Of a stretch of 13,365 nt of DNA, positions 5,469 through 11,558 are shown one piece after another (the first letter of the stretch is position 1; the number at the start of each line of letters is the position of its first letter). Source of the stretch: Verrucomicrobiota bacterium (GTDB lineage Bacteria > Verrucomicrobiota > Verrucomicrobiia > Opitutales > Oceanipulchritudinaceae); assembly GCA_009908535.1 (NCBI GenBank), contig JAAAOD010000271.1, positions 1 to 13,365 on the forward strand, written 5' to 3'. The position numbers and the translations under genes are program-made. Below the pieces are notes generated by a model. That model saw only the letters and a program-made list of their open reading frames with translations. It made no database searches and was not told where the DNA came from.

Positions 5469-6931
5469 GCGGGAACGGGGAAAGCAACGGACGGGAACCG
5501 CGACCGGTGCGAAGGTTGCTGCCGGCGGGCGCGGTGATCCTGCTGGCGGGTTTTTTTCTGCTGCCCTTTTTCCCGGAAAACCTCTGGCAGGTGCTCTTCC
5601 TGCGCGACTACAACACGCGGCTCGTCGTCCTGAGCACGGCCTTGCTCGGGATCAGCAGCGGCCTGACGGGAAGCTTTCTTCTGCTGCGGCGCCGTTCCCT
5701 GATGGGAGACGCCCTTTCCCATGCGACCCTGCCGGGGATCGCCATCGCCTTCTGGGCGCTCGTGGCCCTCGGCGCCGGGGGGAAGGCGCTGCCGCCGCTG
5801 CTGGCGGGGGCCTTTCTCAGCGGGGTCGCGGGGATTGTCGCGGTTTTGTGGATACGGAAACTGCCGAGGATCCGCGAGGACACGGCGCTCGGGATCGTTC
5901 TCAGTGTCTTCTACGGGGCCGGCGTGGCCCTCCTGGCCCTTGTCCAGGAACTGCCGGGAGCGAGCGCGGCGGGTCTTGAATCCTTCATTTACGGAAAGAC
6001 GGCCTCCATGCTGATGTCGGATTTCCTCCTTCTTGCCGGTCTCGCGGTCGTCGTCCTCCTCGTGCTGGTCCTGCTCTTCAAGGAGCTGCAGCTGCTTGCC
6101 TTCGATGAAGCCTTCGCGGCGAGCTGCGGCTGGCCGGTCCGGCTGCTGGACCTGCTTCTGCTCACCCTTGTCTGCGTGGTCACGGTGGCGGGCCTGCAGG
6201 CGGTGGGGCTGATCCTCATCATCGCCTTTCTGGTCATTCCGCCGGCGGCCGCGCGAATGTGGACGGGGCAGCTGCGGGGCCTGCTCATCGCCGCGGGCCT
6301 GATCGGCGGCCTCTGCGGATGGAGCGGGGCCAGCCTGAGCGCCCTTGCCCCGGGATTGCCGGCGGGGGCCTTGATTGTCCTCACCGGTGCGGGCGTCTTT
6401 ATCGCCAGTGCCATTCTCGGGACGGAACGGGGCCTCCTTCTGCGGGTGCTGCGGCATTCCCGTCTGAAGCGGCGCATCGAGCGCCAGCACCTGCTCCGGG
6501 CTCTTTACGAAGCGCGGGAGCGGCCTGAGGGCAACGGGAACGGGTTTCCGCCTTCCCTGAAGGCCGACACCGTTGGATTCGCGGACCTTCTGCGCATGCG
6601 CTCATGGACGCCGCCGCAACTGCAGCGGATCCTGCGTCGTGCGGCAAAGGACGGCCTGCTGGAGTGGACGGAAAACAACCGCATCCTGCCAACGGCCCTC
6701 GGTGAAGGGGAGGCGCAGCGGGTGACCCGCAACCACCGCCTCTGGGAATGCTACCTTATCGAGTTCGCGGAGGTGGCGCCTTCGCAGGTGGACCGGGATG
6801 CGGATTCGGTGGAGCATGTGCTCGGTGAGAAACTGACCCGCGAACTCGAACGCCGCCTGCCGGAATACCTGCAATCGGGGGCCCCGCCGGTGCCGCGCAG
6901 TCCCCATCCCTTACGGAAGCAGAGCGTATGA
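5465..6931 (+). CDS. mntC: Metal ABC permease fused to DtxR-like sensor domain
   Basis: A 488-residue protein, about 170-200 residues longer than usual ABC-3 family permeases. Residues about 20-325 are the permease with multiple hydrophobic helices, family motifs SLMGDALSHATLPG (78-91) and GLILIIAFLVIPPAAA (248-263). Residues about 333-470 match DtxR domains 1 and 2: a winged helix (about 365-420) and a metal-binding/dimerisation helix pair. Aligned without gaps to the neighbouring MntR, ligand positions H79, E83, H98, C/E102, E105 and H106 correspond to H424, E428, D443, D447, E450 and H451. Four are kept and two are replaced by Asp. The C-terminal FeoA-like domain is absent. The ATG overlaps the upstream TGA (ATGA). 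Similar fusions exist in databases as I recall; their role is unknown to me. Metal-gated transport or tethered regulation are inferences. Confidence 0.93.
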   Translation: MSGNGESNGREPRPVRRLLPAGAVILLAGFFLLPFFPENLWQVLFLRDYNTRLVVLSTALLGISSGLTGSFLLLRRRSLMGDALSHATLPGIAIAFWALVALGAGGKALPPLLAGAFLSGVAGIVAVLWIRKLPRIREDTALGIVLSVFYGAGVALLALVQELPGASAAGLESFIYGKTASMLMSDFLLLAGLAVVVLLVLVLLFKELQLLAFDEAFAASCGWPVRLLDLLLLTLVCVVTVAGLQAVGLILIIAFLVIPPAAARMWTGQLRGLLIAAGLIGGLCGWSGASLSALAPGLPAGALIVLTGAGVFIASAILGTERGLLLRVLRHSRLKRRIERQHLLRALYEARERPEGNGNGFPPSLKADTVGFADLLRMRSWTPPQLQRILRRAAKDGLLEWTENNRILPTALGEGEAQRVTRNHRLWECYLIEFAEVAPSQVDRDADSVEHVLGEKLTRELERRLPEYLQSGAPPVPRSPHPLRKQSV

Positions 6932-7854
6932 GCTGGTTCCCCCTCGATACATGGATTGTCGTCATCGGCGCCGTCAGCGCGGTGGCCTGTTCCCTGGTGG
7001 GGACCTTTCTCGTCCTCCGCAACATGAGCATGATGGGCGATGCCATCAGCCACGCGGTCCTGCCGGGGCTGGCGGCGGGCTATCTCCTGACGGGAGAACG
7101 GGCGAGCCTGACGATGTTTCTCGCCGCTGTCCTCGTAGGCATCCTCACCGCCTTTTTCACGCAAACGATCAGCCAGCTCGGGCGCGTCGACCGCGGGGCC
7201 TCGATGGGCATTGTCTTCACCTCCCTGTTCGCCCTCGGGCTCGTCATGATTGTCCAGGCCGCGGACAACGTGGACCTCGATCCGGGTTGTGTGCTTTACG
7301 GGGCCATCGAGCTGGCGCCCCTGGACAAGGTGCGGCTGGGTTTTGCTCCGGGGGGAATTGAACTGGAGGTGCCGCGGACTCTCCTCACGACCAGCGGGAG
7401 CCTCCTCCTGAACCTTCTCGTCATCGGGGCTTTGTTCAAGGAGTGGAAAATCAGTTCTTTTGATCCGGAACTGGCCAGGACCCTCGGGTACCATTCCACG
7501 TTCCTGCACTATCTCCTTATGCTGCTGGTGGCCGTCACGACGGTGGCGGTCTTCGAAGCCGTCGGGAGCATTCTGGTCATCGCCATGCTGATCGTCCCGC
7601 CCGCCTGTGCTGTCCTCGTCGTCAACCGGCTTGGTTCCCTGCTTGCCGTGGGCGCCCTCTACGCGGTGGCCTGCGCCGTTCTCGGACATGGAGCGGCCCT
7701 GCTGATACCGCCCTGGCTGGGACTGGGGGGAACCTCCACCAGCGGCATGATGGCGGTGATGGCCGGTATCCTTTTTCTTCTGACGGCCTTCTTCGCCCCC
7801 GCGCGTGGCCTTGTCCCGATGTGGTGGCGGCGCCGCGGGGCCCATGGTCCCTGA
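6928..7854 (+). CDS. mntD: Metal ABC transporter permease (second subunit)
   Basis: A 308-residue ABC-3 family permease with about eight to nine hydrophobic segments. Family motifs are NMSMMGDAISHAVLPG (31-46) and GSILVIAMLIVPPACAVL in the last third. Unlike the preceding permease it has no C-terminal regulatory extension, ending in a short basic tail (WWRRRGAHGP). The two permeases presumably form a heterodimeric channel, as TroC/TroD or MntC/MntD do, with the ATPase and periplasmic binding protein. The ATG overlaps the previous stop by 4 bp. It is the last gene of the operon; the convergent CHAD gene ends 9 bp away. Confidence 0.94.
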   Translation: MSWFPLDTWIVVIGAVSAVACSLVGTFLVLRNMSMMGDAISHAVLPGLAAGYLLTGERASLTMFLAAVLVGILTAFFTQTISQLGRVDRGASMGIVFTSLFALGLVMIVQAADNVDLDPGCVLYGAIELAPLDKVRLGFAPGGIELEVPRTLLTTSGSLLLNLLVIGALFKEWKISSFDPELARTLGYHSTFLHYLLMLLVAVTTVAVFEAVGSILVIAMLIVPPACAVLVVNRLGSLLAVGALYAVACAVLGHGAALLIPPWLGLGGTSTSGMMAVMAGILFLLTAFFAPARGLVPMWWRRRGAHGP

Positions 7855-7860
7855 AGGACC
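7846..7860. terminator. Short hairpin at convergent gene ends
   Basis: GGTCC-CTGAA-GGACC forms a 5-bp stem over the mntD stop codon in the 9-bp gap before the convergent CHAD gene. It is short and has no U-tract, so it is a weak candidate for a shared termination hairpin. Confidence 0.25.
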
Positions 7861-7863
7861 CGG

Positions 7864-8652
7864 CTACAGGAGGTCGGCCTTCCGTTCGCTGATGCAGGTG
7901 AAAAGCCGCCCCCGGTGATCCGGATCCATCCCCTCGGCGGTCTGGAGGAACTCCTCCAGCAGGTCATAGTCGCGCGCCTTCCCAAGGGCTTTTTCGCGGC
8001 GGCGGATTTTTCCCCGGGAACGCTTTTTCCGCGGAAGGAGATCCCGCAGGAGTTTGCGCTGGTAGAGGCAATCCTTCTGCCGCTTCCGCAGTTCATGGAG
8101 GTTTCCGGGCGAGGGCTCCTTCCGGAAAATCCTCCGCGCGCGCCGGCGCCGTTTTTCGCTCCTTTTCCATGCCTTGAGGAGGGCCTCTTTTCCCAGCGTT
8201 TGCAGGGGCATTTCCGCGACGATCTTTTCCACGTCCGCAAAGGCCCGCCCGGTGGCGGCGCGGTCCTCCGGGGAGACTTCCTGTTCCCGGGCGCCTCTCT
8301 GCGGCAACTGGTTCATGGCATGGCGGGCCGCCTCGCGAAGGTCGGCATCGGCCTCGCCGCTGATTTCTTCGAGGAGGGCGGCGAGGACCTCCGTGTCGCG
8401 GCAGCTGCTCAATCGTCTTCCGGCCATGCGCAAGGCCGCATTGGCCTGCCGCCGCGGTGCCTTCAATGCGGGCGAACGGAGCAGGCGCAGCAGCGAGCGC
8501 AGGCGCTTGATGTCCTTGCGGGCCTCGTGCAATCCTTCGGGATCCCTGCGTGGATAGGCGGCAAGGGAGCGGCGCGCCCGTTCAAGCCGTTCCTCGACGA
8601 TTCGGCGGATTTCCCCGCCGGGTTTTCTATCTGCATGGATCCGGTAGGGCAT
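7864..8652 (-). CDS. CHAD-domain protein
   Basis: A 262-residue, very basic all-helical protein with the two halves of a CHAD domain. The conserved histidine-containing helices are GLHEARKDIKRLRSLLRLLR (40-59, H42) and NLHELRKRQKDCLYQRKLL (about 185-203, H186), and both halves are rich in Arg/Lys. CHAD domains are known to bind inorganic polyphosphate; there is no CYTH phosphohydrolase domain here. The ATG at 8652 is chosen because it has GGAG about 8 nt upstream and the preceding residues are low-complexity antisense-like sequence. It overlaps the end of the guanylate-kinase-like gene by 26 bp, so the two are probably co-translated. The exact role is unknown; polyphosphate binding or granule association is an inference. 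Confidence 0.88.
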   Translation of the reverse strand: MPYRIHADRKPGGEIRRIVEERLERARRSLAAYPRRDPEGLHEARKDIKRLRSLLRLLRSPALKAPRRQANAALRMAGRRLSSCRDTEVLAALLEEISGEADADLREAARHAMNQLPQRGAREQEVSPEDRAATGRAFADVEKIVAEMPLQTLGKEALLKAWKRSEKRRRRARRIFRKEPSPGNLHELRKRQKDCLYQRKLLRDLLPRKKRSRGKIRRREKALGKARDYDLLEEFLQTAEGMDPDHRGRLFTCISERKADLL

Positions 8653-9379
8653 CCCAGGTCTCCAGAGCTTCGTGCGGCTTTCCCTGCAAGGCATGGAAGG
8701 TCGCGAAAAGGGTCCGCCGGGCCTCGCCGAGAGGCACGGCGAAGGCATCCCAGTTTTCGCTGTCCTCGCCGTCATGGTTCACGACGACGTGGTCAAACTC
8801 CGGCGCCATGCCGATTTCCTTCCATGCGCTGGAGGCTCTACGCTCAATGTTCTCGAGGTCGGGAAGGGAGAGGATGGTCTTCTGTTTTGCCGTCCGGCGG
8901 AGCAGTTTCCTGCGCATGACTTCGGTGACGAAAGCCTCCACCTCCCCGCCGCCCCGCTGTTTTCCGACCGCAGCCAGCTCCTCCCGCGAGAGAGGGGAAA
9001 TCAATACACTGCGGCGCGGAATTTCTGCCATGGCCTCGTCTTTCTGGAGAATGCGCCCGATGAAGGGATTTCCCTCGTAAAGGACTGGACCCTGCGCGAG
9101 CTCTTCCCGCAGTTCTCCGAGATCAAGGGCCTGCAGATCCCCCCGGACCTCAAGGAGGACTTTCTCCGGATCCTCCTCCATGGCCTCGATTTGCCGCCGA
9201 CTGCGGAAGTAATAATCCCTTCCTTCCGTTTCTCCCGGGCGCGGATCCCGGCTGTTGTACAGGACCAGGGGCCGGAGGGACGAGGTCCACGTCGGCTCCG
9301 CCCGCTCAAGGGCCTTCAGGAGGGGGCTTTTTCCAACGCAGGAAGGACCGGTGATGATCAGCAGTGTATGCAATGTCAT
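8627..9379 (-). CDS. Guanylate-kinase-like P-loop protein
   Basis: A 250-residue protein with the guanylate kinase fold signature: P-loop GPSCVGKS (11-18), then YNSRDPRPGETEGRDYYF (41-58), matching the GMP-binding segment SxTTRxPRxGExxGxxYxF with R44, R47 and Y56 in place. It also has VLLEVRGD (74-81), SREEL and FDHVVVN near the C-terminal third. It differs from housekeeping Gmk: the P-loop ends in KSPL rather than KSTL, there is a roughly 40-residue C-terminal extension, and its partner is a CHAD protein. It probably phosphorylates a nucleotide or related phosphorylated substrate in the cytoplasm, but the substrate is unknown. The ATG at 9379 has AGGAG upstream. It is the first gene of a two-gene operon with the CHAD gene. 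Confidence 0.8.
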   Translation of the reverse strand: MTLHTLLIITGPSCVGKSPLLKALERAEPTWTSSLRPLVLYNSRDPRPGETEGRDYYFRSRRQIEAMEEDPEKVLLEVRGDLQALDLGELREELAQGPVLYEGNPFIGRILQKDEAMAEIPRRSVLISPLSREELAAVGKQRGGGEVEAFVTEVMRRKLLRRTAKQKTILSLPDLENIERRASSAWKEIGMAPEFDHVVVNHDGEDSENWDAFAVPLGEARRTLFATFHALQGKPHEALETWDALPDPCR

Positions 9380-9385
9380 GGCTTG

Positions 9386-9414
9386 TTCTCCTGTTCTCCC
9401 TTTGTCACTAAAAT
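9386..9414 (+). promoter_or_regulatory. Candidate promoter of the prepilin-like gene
   Basis: TAAAAT (9409-9414) is a near-consensus -10 box; a weak TTCTCC (9386-9391) sits 17 nt upstream. Transcription would start near 9421 and give a leader of about 98 nt before the ATG at 9519. It overlaps the divergent promoter of the GMK-like gene. Confidence 0.35.
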
Positions 9415-9439
9415 GTAACTTTTAGGGGAGAATTGGCAA
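9412..9439 (-). promoter_or_regulatory. Candidate promoter of the GMK-like/CHAD operon
   Basis: On the minus strand TTGCCA (complement of 9434-9439) and TACATT (complement of 9412-9417) are 16 nt apart, giving a plausible sigma-70 promoter about 25-30 bp before the GMK-like ATG. A CTAAAA-N6-TTTTAG palindrome (9408-9425) overlaps the -10 box and could be an operator or coincidence. Confidence 0.4.
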
Positions 9440-9510
9440 GGTAATGGGCCCGGGATACCTGAAAACAGGCAGGCGGCTAGCTTGCCGACGCCTGAAAAGC
9501 TCCGGCAGGC
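9435..9510 (+). promoter_or_regulatory. Potentially structured 5' leader of prepilin-like gene
   Basis: The leader contains several possible helices: CCTG-AAAA-CAGG (9458-9469); GCTTGCC (9480-9486) with GGCAGGC (9504-9510), one G.U pair; and GGCAAG (9435-9440) with CTTGCC (9481-9486). The last two compete for the same bases. GCCTG (9490-9494) can also pair with CAGGC (9506-9510). This may be a regulatory RNA leader, but GC-rich DNA gives such pairings often, and no known riboswitch fits fully. Confidence 0.25.
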
Positions 9511-9518
9511 TTGGGTAC

Positions 9519-10202
9519 ATGAAGAGAAAACGGCACGCCTTCACCCTGTTGGAATTGTTGATGGTCCTTGGCGTGATGGGGTTGCTGATGAGCGTGCTCC
9601 TGCCAGCGGTCGGCGTGGTCCGGGAAAAGGCGCAACGGATGGCGACGGGACAGAAGGTCCGGCAGCTGGCGCTCGGGGTGGCGAGTTACCACACCGTGAC
9701 GGGGCGTCCTCTGACGGCGGCCAACCTCAGCGGCTGGATGAGCCAGCTGGCCGAGGCGACGGGCATCCGCGAAGGCGACCTGTACATTTTTCCGGAGGAT
9801 CCCCTTCTGGCGGCGATCGCGGAGGAAGTGCCGCCGGCGCTGGTCGAGCGGGGAGCGGACATGGGCTGGGGGCCGATCGAGGGATTTGCGAACTGGCCGG
9901 TGGGCGTGGCGGTGGCGAGCGGCATCGCGCCCGGGGCCTCCCCTTCGACGACCCCGGTGGTGTGGACGCGCGGCCTCATCGGGGAGGGAACCTGGCAGGG
10001 TGGGGCCGGGCAGCGCGCGGGAATCTACGGTGCGGAGGGCGGCTACGTCGGTTTCCTCGACGGCCATGTCGAATTCTACCGGGATCTCGGTGCCAACGGA
10101 GGCCAGCTCCTCGACTACGAGACCGGCCAGCGTACCGGCGATATCCGCAAGGCCCTGCCACCGGGTGCGCGGGTGTTCGACCATGCCGGAAGGGTTTTTT
10201 AA
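9519..10202 (+). CDS. Prepilin-like (type IV pilin/pseudopilin N-terminus) protein
   Basis: A 227-residue protein starting MKRKRHA followed by FTLLELLMVLGVMGLLMSVLLPA, the class III signal and hydrophobic helix of type IV pilins and type II secretion pseudopilins. The prepilin peptidase would cut before Phe8; the residue before the cut is Ala instead of the usual Gly, and Glu5 of the mature protein is present. The periplasmic part is Gly/Pro/Ala-rich and ends with YVGFLDGHVEFYRDLG, resembling the H-X9-DG-type tail common in Planctomycetes and Verrucomicrobia prepilin-like proteins. No pilus or secretion genes lie nearby, so it is an orphan whose structural role is unknown. The ATG at 9519 is chosen because the signal begins there; an upstream in-frame extension lacks sense. 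Confidence 0.88.
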   Translation: MKRKRHAFTLLELLMVLGVMGLLMSVLLPAVGVVREKAQRMATGQKVRQLALGVASYHTVTGRPLTAANLSGWMSQLAEATGIREGDLYIFPEDPLLAAIAEEVPPALVERGADMGWGPIEGFANWPVGVAVASGIAPGASPSTTPVVWTRGLIGEGTWQGGAGQRAGIYGAEGGYVGFLDGHVEFYRDLGANGGQLLDYETGQRTGDIRKALPPGARVFDHAGRVF

Positions 10203-10251
10203 TGACCGGGACTTGCCCTCGGCGGGTCGCTATCCTACCTAGCCGATTCTC

Positions 10252-10461
10252 ATGACCGAAAAGAAGAACCGTTTCATTCCTTCCATGCGGATGATCCGCG
10301 AAGCCGCGCAATCCCTGCCCGAGCCGTCGCAGTGGCGCGCGGACACCTATCAGGTGCCAATGGGTGAGGAGCGGCTGATCGAGTTCCGCAAGGTCCGCAT
10401 CAAGATCCGGGAAGGAAAGCGGGAACGCTGGATTTACGACGGGAAGCTCTTCGTCACCTGA
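10252..10461 (+). CDS. Small protein of unknown function (69 aa)
   Basis: I do not recognise this 69-residue protein. It is basic and polar, without signal peptide or membrane segment. The C-terminal half (VPMGEERLIEFRKVRIKIREGKRERWIYDGKLFV) looks like a small beta-rich domain with alternating hydrophobic residues and a Trp-Tyr pair, unlike the low-complexity look of frame shadows. It starts 49 bp after the prepilin-like gene on the same strand and overlaps the end of the convergent deacetylase gene by 8 bp. No clear Shine-Dalgarno sequence precedes the ATG. It is probably a real small gene, possibly co-transcribed with the prepilin-like gene. Confidence 0.65.
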   Translation: MTEKKNRFIPSMRMIREAAQSLPEPSQWRADTYQVPMGEERLIEFRKVRIKIREGKRERWIYDGKLFVT

Positions 10462-11425
10462 GAAAAGGGTTCTCCGGTTCATCCTCGACGAGCCCGGCAA
10501 GGTGGGCGGTGGCGCTCTCGGCAATGGCGTCGAGGTGGTAACCGCCCTCAAGCAGGGAGACGATGCGGCCGTTGGCGAAGGTCTCGGCCTGCTTGCGCAG
10601 CCACCGCGTCATGCGGCGGTAATCCGCGCTCTCCAGTTTGATATCGGCGAGGGGATCGAGGCGATGGGCGTCAAATCCTGCCGAGACGAGGAAAAGCTGG
10701 GGACGGAAGGAGCGCAGGACGGGGAGGAGTTCGTTCTCGAGGGCTTCCATGTACTGCTCGATGGTGGCACCGTTGGGAAAGGGGCAGTTGATGGTCAGTC
10801 CCTTCCCGGCGCCCGCGCCGCTCTCGTGAAATTCGCCGGAATGGGGATAGAGGGGCAACTGGTGCAGACTGCAGAAAAGGACGGTGGGGCTATTGTAGAA
10901 GAGGTGTTGGGTCCCGTTCCCGTGGTGGACGTCCCAGTCGAGGATGCAGAGGCGTTCCAGCCCGTAGGTCTGTTCGGCGTAGTGGGCGGCGATGGCGATG
11001 TTGTTGAAAAGGCAGAAGCCCATCGCGCGTTCCTCGCTGGCGTGGTGGCCGGGAGGACGGGAGAGGCTGAAGGCGGCCGGGTATCCCTCCTTGAAGACGG
11101 CGTCGACACACTGCAGGGCCGCGCCGGCGGAAAGAAGGGCGGCCTGGTAGGAATCCTGGCAGACGAGGGTCTCGCCCATGTCGACAGTGCTCTTTCCCTT
11201 CAAGCAGGTTTCCTCGATATAGGTACGGTATTCGCGCGTGTGGATACACTCGATCCATTTCGTTTCCGCCGGGACCGCCTCATAAAAATGAAGGCTTTCC
11301 GCAAACGGTGCCTGTTCGAGGGCGTGGCGGATGGCGGGGAGCCGCTGCGGGCTCTCCGGATGACCGCTTCCCGTATCGTGGAGCTCGCAGGCCTGGTGCG
11401 TATAAATGGCGACCGGACGGGCCAT
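10454..11425 (-). CDS. Histone deacetylase family amidohydrolase
   Basis: A 323-residue zinc-dependent deacetylase of the HDAC/AcuC/acetylpolyamine amidohydrolase superfamily (class II-like bacterial branch). Landmarks are GSGHPESPQR (19-28), RPPGHHA (123-129 with the catalytic His pair H127/H128), GFCLFNN (136-142), DWDVHHGNGT (163-172 with zinc ligands D165 and H167), SAGFDAH (248-254 with ligand D252) and LEGGYH with catalytic Y296. All catalytic residues are present, so it should be active on acetyl-lysine, acetylpolyamine or a similar amide; the substrate is unknown. The ATG at 11425 is preferred over a TTG at 11461, although no good ribosome site is visible for either. It lies downstream of nrdJ on the same strand after a 133-bp gap with a strong hairpin. 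Confidence 0.93.
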   Translation of the reverse strand: MARPVAIYTHQACELHDTGSGHPESPQRLPAIRHALEQAPFAESLHFYEAVPAETKWIECIHTREYRTYIEETCLKGKSTVDMGETLVCQDSYQAALLSAGAALQCVDAVFKEGYPAAFSLSRPPGHHASEERAMGFCLFNNIAIAAHYAEQTYGLERLCILDWDVHHGNGTQHLFYNSPTVLFCSLHQLPLYPHSGEFHESGAGAGKGLTINCPFPNGATIEQYMEALENELLPVLRSFRPQLFLVSAGFDAHRLDPLADIKLESADYRRMTRWLRKQAETFANGRIVSLLEGGYHLDAIAESATAHLAGLVEDEPENPFLR

Positions 11426-11507
11426 GGGGAGGAAGCCTAGGCCGATCCGCGGCAAGGGCAAGCGCCGGGCGGGAATCCTTTACCGGGCAATCTTGACGGC
11501 AAACCGC

Positions 11508-11539
11508 GCGCCGCCGCAGGGGGTTGCCTGCGGCAGCGC
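11508..11539 (-). terminator. Hairpin after nrdJ
   Basis: An 8-bp perfect stem (11513-11520 with 11527-11534) closes a 6-nt loop and, past one C/A mismatch, continues for four more base pairs (11508-11511 with 11536-11539). It lies about 20 bp after the nrdJ stop on the minus strand and probably ends the nrdJ transcript, though the following U-tract is poor. The remainder of the 133-bp gap (11426-11558) presumably holds the deacetylase promoter, but no convincing box pair was seen. Confidence 0.5.
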
Positions 11540-11558
11540 CGGCTCGCGGGTCGTCGTT

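Noticed and set aside
5405..6490. Long open frame antisense to the mntC permease (and a similar one at 6751-7845 antisense to mntC/mntD)
   Set aside because: Composition is low-complexity Gln/Arg/Glu/Gly-rich with no recognisable domains; it mirrors the codon use of clear permease genes in GC-rich DNA.
6450..6931. Assembly artefact joining a permease to a separate regulator gene
   Set aside because: The frame is continuous, codon use is uniform, the winged helix and ligand helices follow the last permease helix with a short basic linker, and the next gene overlaps the stop by 4 bp as in the rest of the operon.
9435..9518. c-di-GMP-I riboswitch before the prepilin-like gene
   Set aside because: Only a partial resemblance (GACGC...AAAGCTCCGGC with a 4-nt insertion); the second helix with its 3' strand and the closing P1 helix cannot be found before the start codon.
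10502..11440. Plus-strand open frame opposite the deacetylase
   Set aside because: No domain features and Gly/Val/Glu-rich; the minus strand encodes an HDAC enzyme with all catalytic motifs.
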